The notes beneath the pieces were generated by a model. The model made no database searches. It was not told the origin of the DNA and saw nothing but the letters and a program-made list of their open reading frames with translations. This document shows, piece by piece, positions 34,479 through 43,970 of a stretch of DNA of 64,000 bases; positions within the stretch are counted from its first letter, which is position 1, and every line of letters begins with the position of its first letter. The position numbers and the translations under genes were made by a program. This DNA is from Bin87 sp026710825 (GTDB lineage Bacteria > Chloroflexota > Dehalococcoidia > Lucifugimonadales > UBA3495), in NCBI GenBank assembly GCA_965232815.1, contig OZ247427.1, positions 3,286,001-3,350,000 on the forward strand, in the 5' to 3' direction.

Positions 34479-37400
34479 TCAGGAACCGGCGACGCGGTAA
34501 ATCCGGGTGCCATCGTTGGCGTACTCCAGGGTCAAGCTGCCTGCCTCCGCCATGGAATCGAATTTGGCGATCCCACGGGCATCGTAGTAGGCGCGTTCAA
34601 GATCTCCCACCACTATGTAGGAAACCCCGTATTGTTGCAGGAGTTCCAAAGCTCTTGCGTGACTAGGACTACGGTAGATGGTCGCAACGTCGCGGGCACG
34701 CTTGCGCACGATCTCCCCGTCGTTGCGCTGCTGTTGCTGATGCCATGGCCAACCCAGGACGGTGGGCAAACCGGTGTACTGAGAAATGCGGGTGTTCCAG
34801 CAATACTGGCTGCCGTGGGCTTCCAGGACGACCGGAGTACCTGAGACATTGGCCTGGAGCCAACGAATGGCTTCGTAGTCCCAACGCAGATCGATTGGGT
34901 CCACTGGGTGTCCGACACACCAGTCGGGCGGGTGATATTCGGCATTGGGCATCCACGCCGCCCCGTCCAGTGTGGGCGGCATGGAGTTGAACCGGTCCTG
35001 GATGCGGACGGGTGTAGCCAACACCGGATAGACCAACGTTCCGGCGAACACGGCCAACACGATCCCAAGGGCCGTCCATCGAAGTGTATGACGAGTGAGG
35101 CCACCGATGGCGCCGGCGTAGGTCCACGCCCTCCACAGGCCGTAGGCTCCGGCGGCCGCGAACAGCAGCCACGCGACCAGGTAATACTTGAACAGCGTGT
35201 TCATACGCGCGATATCGCCTTCAACGCGCACGAAATCAACTCCGATGCCGATGGCCAAAGCCAACGCCAACATCGACAGGGCCATGACATCTGCGCGGCG
35301 CTCGGGGTAATCAGCGGACACCAACGACGCAGCGAGCGTCCACACCGCCATCGCGAGGACGATCGTCAAGAGTCCGGCAGTGACGAATCCGGCCACGCAG
35401 AAGTAGCACCCAAGCGTTGCGCAAAAAATTACCCCGACCAGCAACCATTGATGCACCGCCGGGATACGGCGCCTCCATTTCGCCCACGCGATAACAGGGC
35501 CGGCGGCACGGGGCAACGTGGCGAACAGCAGTGCGGCGGCGGCAGTTAGCGGCAACGCGTGGATCAGCAGATAACTTGATAACGGAGTGCGCCACCGGGT
35601 GAATTCGATGCCTGTGCCGAATGTTTCGGTGGCGGAGTGGAACGGCAGGAATGCCAAGTAACTGACGCCAAGGGCCAGAGTGCTCATGGCTACGGCGACC
35701 AAGATGCGTACCCTGGCTGTTGCGGTCATGACCCAGGCGGCTGTCCCGGCACAGCCGAGCATGATCAAGGCGTAGGCGGGGTATTCCCACGAGTTGATGG
35801 CCCAAAGACTACCCACGGCTACGGCGAGGGCAACTACTATGACCCAGGGCCAAATACTCCGGGCGACAACTTTCGAGAAACCCACCAACAAGGTGAAACC
35901 CAGCGCCAAAGACAGGACCGCAAATGGCATCGTCATCATGTGGGCATGGAGATCGGCGAAAAGAAACGTGAAAAATGGGAATTCGGTAATATGGAACGCG
36001 GTTTCAACGTGGTTGTCAGGTTGCAGCCAGGGTGTCAAGGGCGATGGATCGAATTCCGGCGTTTCGGGGATAGCCCGGCTGCTGCGCCAGAAGTCGAAAT
36101 TGGACAACGGGGCCGCAATCCCCGCTGTTTTGCGCTGGGCGATCTCGGCGAGTTGAACTAATCCATCGAGATTTGCGCACACCACCGCCATCAATGCGGC
36201 GGTAATTCCGGCAATAGCCGCTCCGATGCGCGGGATGCGCCAGGCCGTGGGAACCGCAAACCACCAACGCCGGATACGGTCTGGGTCGGCGTCCGGGTCT
36301 GGTGAATGCTGCGCTGGAAGCCAACGGGAGTGGGGTCTCGAGGCGGGTGCAGCCTTCTGTGCGATCGCCACCATGTTGTATACCAGCGATCCGACGCCGG
36401 TTGCGGTCAGGGCGAATATCACGGGCACAGCAACATTGAACGCAGTCGCGGGCGGGATCCCGGTAAGCCGCATCGGGACAGACAGGATGAAGTATCCCCA
36501 GTAGTAATAGTTCAAGTGGCCGCCGCTGAACCAGGGATCGAATGGGGGCAACACGGAGGACCGGGCGACTGCAGTGAAGTAGGCGAGTTCCATCGGCTTC
36601 TCACCGCCGCGCCAGGCGTGCCAAAGATCCGGGTTGGCGGCACGAATAAGAAGGAATGCGAGGTAGGCAAGCAGAAACAAAGCTTCTGCGGCGATCACCA
36701 GGCGCCATTTCTCGCGAACCCACGAGAATATCTCCCTCCACATGCGCCACACGACTACCGCCGATGGAGCGGTTACCACCACCAGCGCCAGGATGATGGC
36801 GGTGGGTGAAAACTGAAACAGCCCGGAACTCACCAGCCACCATGTGATCCAGGCGACCAACAACAAGCCGAGCGCGCGGGCGAACAACAAACCCCGGTCC
36901 GGCAGCGGGCGCATGAGCCACCACGTGAACGGGAATGCGATTAGACAGATCACCTCAATTACCAAGAGCCAAGCCAGCCAGGGCGCGTTGGCAGCCCAAC
37001 CGTCCCGGTGGAACAGGTCCGACCACGTGCCTCCGGATTGCTGCGCCTCCCGGGCCGATGGCGACAACGTCAACGGGGCGCTCGAGGAATCCGCGGACAT
37101 AAGAGCGGAGTTGATGCGCTGCTGGATAATCCGAGCGTCCAATAGCTCTGTGTTCTTGAAGACCAGCACCTGGGGATGATCGTAGCCGACGACATTTTCG
37201 TCGGCGTAGCCAAGGTTGAGCCGCAAGCCGCCGGGTTGCCAATCCTCGCTGTTGGACACCAGTGCAGGCGGCGGGAGTCCAGCGCGCCCGTAGGGATCAT
37301 CCCGCAAGTGGACACCTGCCAACGAGGGGTACGATGTGAACGCGCGCTCCAGTTGATAACCGAGTTCACCGGAGAACAGGAGGTGGTAAACCACGGAACT

Positions 37401-39311
37401 CTTGGGGAATTCAGCTGGCAATCGAGCGACGGAACCGTACGCGCGATTCGAGTAGAAGATCACGTAGTCGGAATCGACCAAACGGTCAACCAAATCGGGG
37501 ATCTTGTGGGGATCGCGGTCGGGGTGATACGCCGGGAACGTCCACACGTCGAAGTCCCGCAGTTGGGGTATCTGCTCGTCCCAATAGGAGCCGCCGTTGA
37601 CGATGGACGATCGAGGCTCGACGTTGCCATTGATCCAATCGGACGCGGCGACAGCAGTGTGGGGCCTGCTGTATATGCCGATAAAAGCAATTGCATACAG
37701 AACAGTGAGCGCCAATGTGACGGCAATCACGGCGATGCTGCCAGGGAAAGCCCATCGGTCGACCAGTCCAGAGATACCCGGGCGCACGACCGGACGGGGA
37801 TCACGCGGGGCAGCGCCAGAATGGACTGGCGGCAAAGAGGAAATGTATGCGCCAGCGGTCGGCGGGGTCGCATGCCATTCTTCTGAAAACGGCGCATCGG
37901 GCAGGGGTTCATCGCCGAACAATGGCTCGTCAAATATCATGTCATCGCCGACGGTGGGAGGAGTGGCGTGCCACTCCTCAGAAAATGGAGCGTCGTCGGG
38001 AACCGGCGCGTCTGAACCGGCGGCAACGAACCGCCGAGCATGAGCCCAGCTCACAAACGCGACCAGCATCCTGGCCGCCATGAGGATGCAGAACGGCATC
38101 AAAGGGAACACATAGCGCAGGAACTTGACCTCGAAAAGCTCCAGGAAGACGAACGCGGGCACCACCCATGCCAGCAGCAACAGGTCAGACCGTTGAGCCA
38201 ATCCGCCTCGCCACGCGAACCATGCAGTGACCGGCACCGCCAACCATGTGATGACACCCAGGGGCAATCCAAGGCCCCAGACCACGGTTTGTTGGATTTG
38301 GTAAATGAACGCCGGAGTATCCGCGTATTGCCAGGTGAACGGGAAACGACCGGCCTCACCAGCCATGCCCGCCTGCTCCCGGATATCTCCGATGAAATTA
38401 GAGAAGTCCAGAAAAGCGTATGGCGTAGTGATGAAAAACGTGGCGAGGGCAGCGGCACACGCCAGCCCGGCCATCGGGGCAACTCGGGCGATGTCGCACG
38501 GGCGCACCTCTGACCAATTGCGCCGGCAGCGGTCTTTGGCTACCCAAATGAACGTGAGGATGAGAGGGGCCACGATTGGGGCGACGGACACCTTGGGGGC
38601 CATAGCCAAACCGACCAAAGCGCCCAGCAGCGCCGCATCACGATAACCTTTGGAGTCAATGAAACGCTGCATAGCCCACAACGCCGCCAGCGATGCGAGC
38701 ACAGTGAAGGGCTCCGGGCGGTAGAAATGAGCGTGCTGGATGTGGATAACGGCGAACGTGGCGAACGCGGCGGCGAGCAGGCCGGTCCATTGACCGAACA
38801 TACGCCGGCCGATTACGTACAAAAGCGCCACCGAACCGACGTCGGCGAACGCCGCGAGCGTGCGCCCAACGAATCTCAATTCCATGACGCCCCAATCAGC
38901 GATAGGTTCCAACAAGGAGCGCAAGAGGACGAGGGCGTAGATCAACACGCTGCCCAAGGGGAACCACCGGGGATTCAGGGGGCTTTGGTCGGCAGACAGG
39001 GCTGTTCGAAAATCGGGCAGACCGGGTTTTATCCCGTTGAATTGTTCAGTGGCCAGAAGCGAACGCAGATGCGCGGCGGAGCAATGCGGGCCGTCTTGAT
39101 CCGGTCCCGCAGTGAGCAGGCACAGCATGTCGCCGGCCCGCATATAGAAAGAGCGCTCGTCTGGATGGAACCCATGCCCCTGATCCCAATCGATGCCGTA
39201 GAGGCGGAGGGCAAGTGCAGCGGCAAGCAGCGCCGGCAGCAAAAAATTGGCCCCCCACAAACGTCGTAGGGGGCCAGGGATCATCCTTGGGAAATCGTTC
39301 AATACCCGCAC
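34479..39311 (-). CDS. Giant membrane protein: N-terminal PMT-type glycosyltransferase plus C-terminal DUF2298
   Basis: A 1610-residue polytopic membrane protein. The N-terminal part (about 1-600) resembles the lipid-dependent GT-C family of ArnT/PMT: an acidic catalytic motif HPDE near residue 35, then many membrane spans and a soluble domain. A proline- and glutamate-rich cytoplasmic-like linker at about 425-495 carries the unit DAPFSEEWHATPPT twice. The C-terminal part (about 900-1610) is DUF2298, named for its YYY motif, visible as LNYYYWGYF, and ends with a soluble domain. It is likely to transfer a sugar from a polyprenyl-phosphate donor to a cell-surface acceptor outside the membrane. 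Fused proteins of this type are known from Chloroflexota and archaea. gap lies just upstream on the same strand. Confidence 0.88.
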   Translation of the reverse strand: MRVLNDFPRMIPGPLRRLWGANFLLPALLAAALALRLYGIDWDQGHGFHPDERSFYMRAGDMLCLLTAGPDQDGPHCSAAHLRSLLATEQFNGIKPGLPDFRTALSADQSPLNPRWFPLGSVLIYALVLLRSLLEPIADWGVMELRFVGRTLAAFADVGSVALLYVIGRRMFGQWTGLLAAAFATFAVIHIQHAHFYRPEPFTVLASLAALWAMQRFIDSKGYRDAALLGALVGLAMAPKVSVAPIVAPLILTFIWVAKDRCRRNWSEVRPCDIARVAPMAGLACAAALATFFITTPYAFLDFSNFIGDIREQAGMAGEAGRFPFTWQYADTPAFIYQIQQTVVWGLGLPLGVITWLAVPVTAWFAWRGGLAQRSDLLLLAWVVPAFVFLELFEVKFLRYVFPLMPFCILMAARMLVAFVSWAHARRFVAAGSDAPVPDDAPFSEEWHATPPTVGDDMIFDEPLFGDEPLPDAPFSEEWHATPPTAGAYISSLPPVHSGAAPRDPRPVVRPGISGLVDRWAFPGSIAVIAVTLALTVLYAIAFIGIYSRPHTAVAASDWINGNVEPRSSIVNGGSYWDEQIPQLRDFDVWTFPAYHPDRDPHKIPDLVDRLVDSDYVIFYSNRAYGSVARLPAEFPKSSVVYHLLFSGELGYQLERAFTSYPSLAGVHLRDDPYGRAGLPPPALVSNSEDWQPGGLRLNLGYADENVVGYDHPQVLVFKNTELLDARIIQQRINSALMSADSSSAPLTLSPSAREAQQSGGTWSDLFHRDGWAANAPWLAWLLVIEVICLIAFPFTWWLMRPLPDRGLLFARALGLLLVAWITWWLVSSGLFQFSPTAIILALVVVTAPSAVVVWRMWREIFSWVREKWRLVIAAEALFLLAYLAFLLIRAANPDLWHAWRGGEKPMELAYFTAVARSSVLPPFDPWFSGGHLNYYYWGYFILSVPMRLTGIPPATAFNVAVPVIFALTATGVGSLVYNMVAIAQKAAPASRPHSRWLPAQHSPDPDADPDRIRRWWFAVPTAWRIPRIGAAIAGITAALMAVVCANLDGLVQLAEIAQRKTAGIAAPLSNFDFWRSSRAIPETPEFDPSPLTPWLQPDNHVETAFHITEFPFFTFLFADLHAHMMTMPFAVLSLALGFTLLVGFSKVVARSIWPWVIVVALAVAVGSLWAINSWEYPAYALIMLGCAGTAAWVMTATARVRILVAVAMSTLALGVSYLAFLPFHSATETFGTGIEFTRWRTPLSSYLLIHALPLTAAAALLFATLPRAAGPVIAWAKWRRRIPAVHQWLLVGVIFCATLGCYFCVAGFVTAGLLTIVLAMAVWTLAASLVSADYPERRADVMALSMLALALAIGIGVDFVRVEGDIARMNTLFKYYLVAWLLFAAAGAYGLWRAWTYAGAIGGLTRHTLRWTALGIVLAVFAGTLVYPVLATPVRIQDRFNSMPPTLDGAAWMPNAEYHPPDWCVGHPVDPIDLRWDYEAIRWLQANVSGTPVVLEAHGSQYCWNTRISQYTGLPTVLGWPWHQQQQRNDGEIVRKRARDVATIYRSPSHARALELLQQYGVSYIVVGDLERAYYDARGIAKFDSMAEAGSLTLEYANDGTRIYRVAGS

Positions 39312-39326
39312 TTTGGCCGGGGCATG

Positions 39327-40334
39327 CTAGCCGCCGACCATGCAGCAGAGATCCGCCGTGCGACAAGAGTAGCCCCACTCATTGTCATACCAGCCCATAA
39401 TCTTGACCATATTATCGTCCAGAACCATGGTGCTGAGCGCATCGAATATGCAACTGTGGGTGTTGCCTCGTATGTCTGAGCTGACGATTGGATCTTCAGT
39501 GTATTCCAAGATGCCTTTCAAGGGACCGTTGGCCGCGGACTTAAACGCCGCGTTGACCTCGTCCTTGGACACGTTCTGTTTCAGGTCGGCTACGAAATCG
39601 GTCACGGAACCGACCGATGTGGGGATCCGGTAGGCGATTCCGTGCAGCTTGCCCTCCAGTTCAGGGAGGACCACGCCGACGGAACGAGCGGCACCGGTGC
39701 TGGTAGGCACGATGTTCTGCGCGGCGGCACGAGCGCGGCGAAGGTCGCGGTGGTTCCGGTCCAGAATACTCTGGTCGTTGGTGTAGGCGTGGATGGTGGA
39801 CATCAGTCCGCGCTCGATACCGAACGCGTCGTGCAGGACTTTGACCATGGGTGCGAAGCAGTTGGTAGTGCAGGAGGCGTTGGAGATGATGCGATGATCG
39901 TCGTGGTATATCTCATCGTTGACGCCCAGCACGATGGTGGCGTCGGCGCCGCGGGCCGGAGCCGATATGATCACCTTGTTGGCTCCTCCGCTATCGATGT
40001 GCGCCGCGGCTTTGGCAGCGTCAGTAAAGCTCCCGGTACATTCGACTACGATGTCCACGCCCATTTCAGACCAGGGAATGTTGGCCGGATCCGTTTGCTG
40101 GAACATGCGGATTGGCCTGCCGTCGATGACCAGATTCCCGTTGTCGGTTCCCACCGATCCGGTATAAGGGCCGTAGGTACTATCGTATTTGAACAGGTGA
40201 GCCGCGGTGTCGGTGTCGCCCGTGCCGTTGACTGCCACCAGATCGAGGCGATCCTGGTAGGTATGAGAGAGTGCCGCGCGTGCCACCAACCGCCCAATGC
40301 GACCGAAGCCGTTGATACCGATGCGCGTCGCCAT
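39327..40334 (-). CDS. gap: Glyceraldehyde-3-phosphate dehydrogenase, type I
   Basis: Oxidises glyceraldehyde 3-phosphate to 1,3-bisphosphoglycerate with NAD(P). The 335-residue protein has the dinucleotide motif INGFGRIGRLVAR, the catalytic SNASCTTNC, the histidine in STIHAYTNDQ, and the phosphate-binding NIVPTSTGAARSV. The conserved C-terminal motif usually reads WYDNEWGYSNR; here it is WYDNEWGYSCR, so the asparagine that contacts the nicotinamide is Cys (codon TGT). I chose ATG 40334, preceded by TGGAGG, which gives the usual N-terminus. eno follows further upstream on the same strand. Confidence 0.95.
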   Translation of the reverse strand: MATRIGINGFGRIGRLVARAALSHTYQDRLDLVAVNGTGDTDTAAHLFKYDSTYGPYTGSVGTDNGNLVIDGRPIRMFQQTDPANIPWSEMGVDIVVECTGSFTDAAKAAAHIDSGGANKVIISAPARGADATIVLGVNDEIYHDDHRIISNASCTTNCFAPMVKVLHDAFGIERGLMSTIHAYTNDQSILDRNHRDLRRARAAAQNIVPTSTGAARSVGVVLPELEGKLHGIAYRIPTSVGSVTDFVADLKQNVSKDEVNAAFKSAANGPLKGILEYTEDPIVSSDIRGNTHSCIFDALSTMVLDDNMVKIMGWYDNEWGYSCRTADLCCMVGG

Positions 40335-40486
40335 CTGGGTTATCCTCCAGCGAGTGTATGTCCTACGCGGCGCACAAAAAACGCTGCCCAAGCACCGCAA
40401 TTCGTCATTTTGGAAAGGCTAATGAAGCCGAGTTTCACGCGCGCCGATTATACCACCGAAATAACGCGTTTGGGCCCACCTTGGCT

Positions 40487-41791
40487 CTAACGGCCTAACC
40501 CAGCATATACATCTTTGCCAGCGTAACGCGCCTCGGATCCCAACTCGGCTTCGATGCGAAGCAGGCGGTTATATTTGGCGACCCGCTCTGACCGGGCAGG
40601 GGCGCCGGTTTTGATCTGCCCAACGTTCCAGGCGACGGCAAGGTCGGCGATGGTAGTGTCCTCGGTTTCACCGGACCGATGACTCATCACCGCGGTCCAA
40701 CCGGCATTGCGCGCCATTTCCAGAGCGGAGGCGGTTTCGGACAGTGTCCCAATCTGGTTGGGTTTGAGCAGGATGGAGTTCCCAGCGGATTCAGAGATGC
40801 CTCGTTGCAGGCGACCCATATTCGTCACCAGCAGGTCGTCGCCCACCAATTGCACGGAATCCCCGAGGCTGCCGGTCATGGTAGCCCAGCCTTGCCAGTC
40901 GTCTTCGAACAAACCGTCTTCGATGCTGACGATGGGATATTCCTGGCACCACTGGGTGTATAGATCGATCAAGTCGGCCGAAGTCGGGGAAACACCTTCC
41001 CGTTCAAGGTCATACCGCGATGTGTCAGCGTTCCACAACTCAGATGCGGCAACGTCAAGAGCGATGTGTACCTGGCGTCCCGGATCATATCCCGCCTTTT
41101 CAATGGCTTGCAGGACCACCTCGATCGCGTCGCGGTTTGACGGCAGAGTAGGCGCGAAACCGCCTTCGTCGCCAACGTTCAGATTGTGGCCGCCCTGGCG
41201 CAGGATGGATTTCAACGATTGGTAGATCTCGACACCGGCGCGCAGAGCATCGGAGAACCGGTCGAACCCGCACGGCGCCACCATGAATTCCTGCACATCT
41301 GCGGAGTTGGAGGCATGACGGCCACCATTAAGGATGTTGAGCAACGGGACCGGCAAGCTCACGTCGTTGCCGGCCGACAGACTTCGCCAGAGGGAGCCCT
41401 GGTATGCCGAAGCAGCAGCCGCTCGAGCGGTGGCCATGGAGACGGCCAGTATGGCATTGGCGCCGAGGCGGCTTTTGTCATCGGTGCCGTCGAGGTCGAT
41501 CAATCGTATGTCAACATCATGCTGGTCAAACGGCGACACGCCGACGAGTGAAGGTGCTATGCGGGAGTTCACGTTGGAAACGGCGGCAAGGGTACCCGCT
41601 CCACCAAATCTGGCCGCGTCGCCGTCTCGAAGTTCCAGGGCTTCATAACTGCCGGTGCTGGCGCCGGAGGGTACGAGGGCAAGACCCACGCTGCCGTCGC
41701 TAAGTGTGATCTCGGCTTCCACGGTCGGGTTGCCTCGCGAGTCCAACGCCTCACGCGCGACGATTGATGCGATGGTGGGTTGAGGCATCAT
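40487..41791 (-). CDS. eno: Enolase
   Basis: Interconverts 2-phosphoglycerate and phosphoenolpyruvate. The 434-residue protein has the start IVAREALDSRGNPTVE, the GDEGGFAP catalytic glutamate region, SIEDGLFEDDW, VGDDLLVTN, and ILLKPNQIGTLSE with the catalytic lysine, then SHRSGETEDTTIADLAV. The ATG start at 41791 overlaps the stop of the preceding gene in an ATGA arrangement. It is part of a minus-strand glycolytic cluster with gap. Confidence 0.97.
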   Translation of the reverse strand: MMPQPTIASIVAREALDSRGNPTVEAEITLSDGSVGLALVPSGASTGSYEALELRDGDAARFGGAGTLAAVSNVNSRIAPSLVGVSPFDQHDVDIRLIDLDGTDDKSRLGANAILAVSMATARAAAASAYQGSLWRSLSAGNDVSLPVPLLNILNGGRHASNSADVQEFMVAPCGFDRFSDALRAGVEIYQSLKSILRQGGHNLNVGDEGGFAPTLPSNRDAIEVVLQAIEKAGYDPGRQVHIALDVAASELWNADTSRYDLEREGVSPTSADLIDLYTQWCQEYPIVSIEDGLFEDDWQGWATMTGSLGDSVQLVGDDLLVTNMGRLQRGISESAGNSILLKPNQIGTLSETASALEMARNAGWTAVMSHRSGETEDTTIADLAVAWNVGQIKTGAPARSERVAKYNRLLRIEAELGSEARYAGKDVYAGLGR

Positions 41792-42318
41792 CTTTCTCCG
41801 CTGATCGGTTCCGAGAACGCGACGGTCCCGGTGGGCTCGGTGCGGGCTTCGGCGGCCGCGATCGCTTTATTCACGGCGTCCACGGGATCGTTCGCGATTA
41901 TGTAATTCTCCCCCACCGGTTGCCCGTCCCCGCGAAGCGTGAGAGGCCAACTGTTTAGCGACACCACCGGAATCCCGTAACTGAGGGCGTAGGCGATCTC
42001 GGAGAGGGTACCGAATGCTCCACCCACGGCGATGGCAGCACTACCGGTGCTTACCACGGCCACATTCCGGGCGTAACCCATATTGGTGGCGACGGGAATA
42101 TCCACATACTGGTTGGCGGTGTGAGGTGAGCCGCTGGGCAAGATTCCGATGGTGGAACCTCCTTCGGACTTCGCACCCTTGCATACCGCTTCCATCACGC
42201 CGGTTAGTCCGCCGCAGACTACCGTGATGCCTCGCTTACCGAGTTCCTGGCCCACGGCTTCTGCCAAATCATACACGTGGGGCGGAGGATCGAAGTTGCC
42301 GATAACAGCTATGATCAT
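41788..42318 (-). CDS. LOG/TIGR00725-like nucleotide-binding protein
   Basis: A 176-residue Rossmann-like SLOG-fold protein. It shows VIGNFDPPPHVYDLAEAVG at the N-terminus, VCGGLTGVMEAVCKGA in the middle, and the GGAFGTLSEIAYAL segment that corresponds to the PGGxGTxxE signature of the LOG family. Its relatives include cytokinin-activating phosphoribohydrolases and proteins annotated as possible lysine decarboxylases; the TIGR00725-like branch has no proven reaction. It is translationally coupled to enolase. Confidence 0.8.
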   Translation of the reverse strand: MIIAVIGNFDPPPHVYDLAEAVGQELGKRGITVVCGGLTGVMEAVCKGAKSEGGSTIGILPSGSPHTANQYVDIPVATNMGYARNVAVVSTGSAAIAVGGAFGTLSEIAYALSYGIPVVSLNSWPLTLRGDGQPVGENYIIANDPVDAVNKAIAAAEARTEPTGTVAFSEPISGER

Positions 42319-42398
42319 GAAAAATTGACCCCCTGTTCATCCCACAATTGGTAAATCAAACTTTGCCTTGCTGGCCCGGCCGAGGACAGTAGCAAGCG

Positions 42399-43958
42399 CT
42401 ACGGCAGCAATGCCGCGCCGGCGGACTCGATTAGCGCCAGCATGGGCGCAGGGTAGACGCCCAGCCAAGTGACGACTATCAGGCCCAGCCCCATTGTGCC
42501 AGAGAGCAGCCATGAGGGGCGTTGCAGTGGAACCACCGGCGCTTCCGGCTCTCCATGGTGATCATGCGCGTCGGCGGGCTCGGAAGCTACTTCAGAATCC
42601 GGTTCATGGTCGCCCACATTGCCTGCGACCCGGGCCGGTTCAATGTACATCTGGCGAATAACCTGGAGGTAGTAGTAGAGGGACACCAGGCTGGTGAAAA
42701 TCGCGACGCCAGCCAACCAGAGGAATCCGCCATCGGCCACGGCGGCAAACAGATAAAACTTGGCAGTGAATCCGGCAAAGATGGGCAATCCAGCCAGCGA
42801 GAACAAGCCGATGGCGATGGAGGCAGCTATGTAGGGCTGCCGATCAGCAAGTCCCGCAAGGTCGACGATATCGTCCTCGCCGGTACGATTGTAGTATGCG
42901 GTTATGCCGGCAAACACGACCAGATTGGTTACGGCATATACCACCAGGTAGAAGATCACGGCTTTCGCGGCCAGGGCAAAATCGCTGCCTAGGACGGCGA
43001 CGCCAGCGAGGGCGTAACCAACGTGTCCGATGCTGCTGTATGCCATCAGTCGCTTGATGTTGCGCTGGGCCAGCGCCACCAAGTTACCGAGCAGCATCGT
43101 GATGGCGGCAAGGACCGCGATCACCAATTGCCACTCGCTCCACAGATCGAACGCCGGAACGATGGCTTCGGCGAACAGCCTCAGCGTCAGGGCGAACGCG
43201 GCCGCCTTGGAACCGATGGCAAGATATGCGGTCACAGGGAGCGGTGCGCCTTCGTAGGCATCGGGCGCCCACATGTGGAACGGAACAGCCGACAGCTTGA
43301 AACCCAAGCCGACCACCAGTAAGGCCACTCCCACCCAAAGCACCGGACTCACCGCGTTTTGAGCCACTAATTCGTCGGCGATGCCGGCAAAGGTGGTCGT
43401 ACCCAAAGCCGCGTAGATATTACTCAGTCCGTACAGCATGATGGCGGACGACAGCGCGCCGATGATGATGTACTTGATGCCGGCCTCGTTGGATCGCGCC
43501 TCACGCAAGCCGTAGGCGACCATCACATACAGGCTGAATGACAGGAGCTCCAGAGAGATATAAGCGGTCAGCAATTCTCGCGACATGGCCAGCAGGTTCA
43601 TGCCCAGCACGGAGAACAGGAGCAGACCGTAAAACTCACCCCGATGGTCGAGCCGATCCCGAGCGTACTCCCAGGACAGGGCGATAATGCCGACACCGAT
43701 GGCGAGGAAGAATATCTTGAAGAAAAGGCCGAAGTCGTCGACCACGATCAAGCCGCCATAAAGCTCAATGCTGCCGGCGGGACGCATCAAGAGCGCAATC
43801 ACCATCACGGAGATCAAACTGACCACGGAGAGTCCGGCGAGCCACTCCTTGTTGCGCTCCGGCAAGAACAGATCCACCGTGAACACCAGGAAAGCCAAAG
43901 CCGTGAGCGCGAATTCCGGCGTCAACAGGTATAGGTTGGTTGTCAGCCCAGTGGACAT
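42399..43958 (-). CDS. nuoN: NADH-quinone oxidoreductase subunit N
   Basis: Antiporter-like proton-pumping subunit of complex I, 519 residues, about 14 membrane spans. The central segment shows the family features GLRFKLSAVPFHMWAPDAYEGAP-type sequence (here LGFKLSAVPFHMWAPDAYEG) with the conserved lysine and histidine, and MAYSSIGHVGYALAG. A hydrophilic histidine/glutamate-rich segment near residue 470 (DAHDHHGEPE) is unusual. It is the last gene of the nuo operon. Confidence 0.95.
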   Translation of the reverse strand: MSTGLTTNLYLLTPEFALTALAFLVFTVDLFLPERNKEWLAGLSVVSLISVMVIALLMRPAGSIELYGGLIVVDDFGLFFKIFFLAIGVGIIALSWEYARDRLDHRGEFYGLLLFSVLGMNLLAMSRELLTAYISLELLSFSLYVMVAYGLREARSNEAGIKYIIIGALSSAIMLYGLSNIYAALGTTTFAGIADELVAQNAVSPVLWVGVALLVVGLGFKLSAVPFHMWAPDAYEGAPLPVTAYLAIGSKAAAFALTLRLFAEAIVPAFDLWSEWQLVIAVLAAITMLLGNLVALAQRNIKRLMAYSSIGHVGYALAGVAVLGSDFALAAKAVIFYLVVYAVTNLVVFAGITAYYNRTGEDDIVDLAGLADRQPYIAASIAIGLFSLAGLPIFAGFTAKFYLFAAVADGGFLWLAGVAIFTSLVSLYYYLQVIRQMYIEPARVAGNVGDHEPDSEVASEPADAHDHHGEPEAPVVPLQRPSWLLSGTMGLGLIVVTWLGVYPAPMLALIESAGAALLP

Positions 43959-43970
43959 GGCGATATCAGC

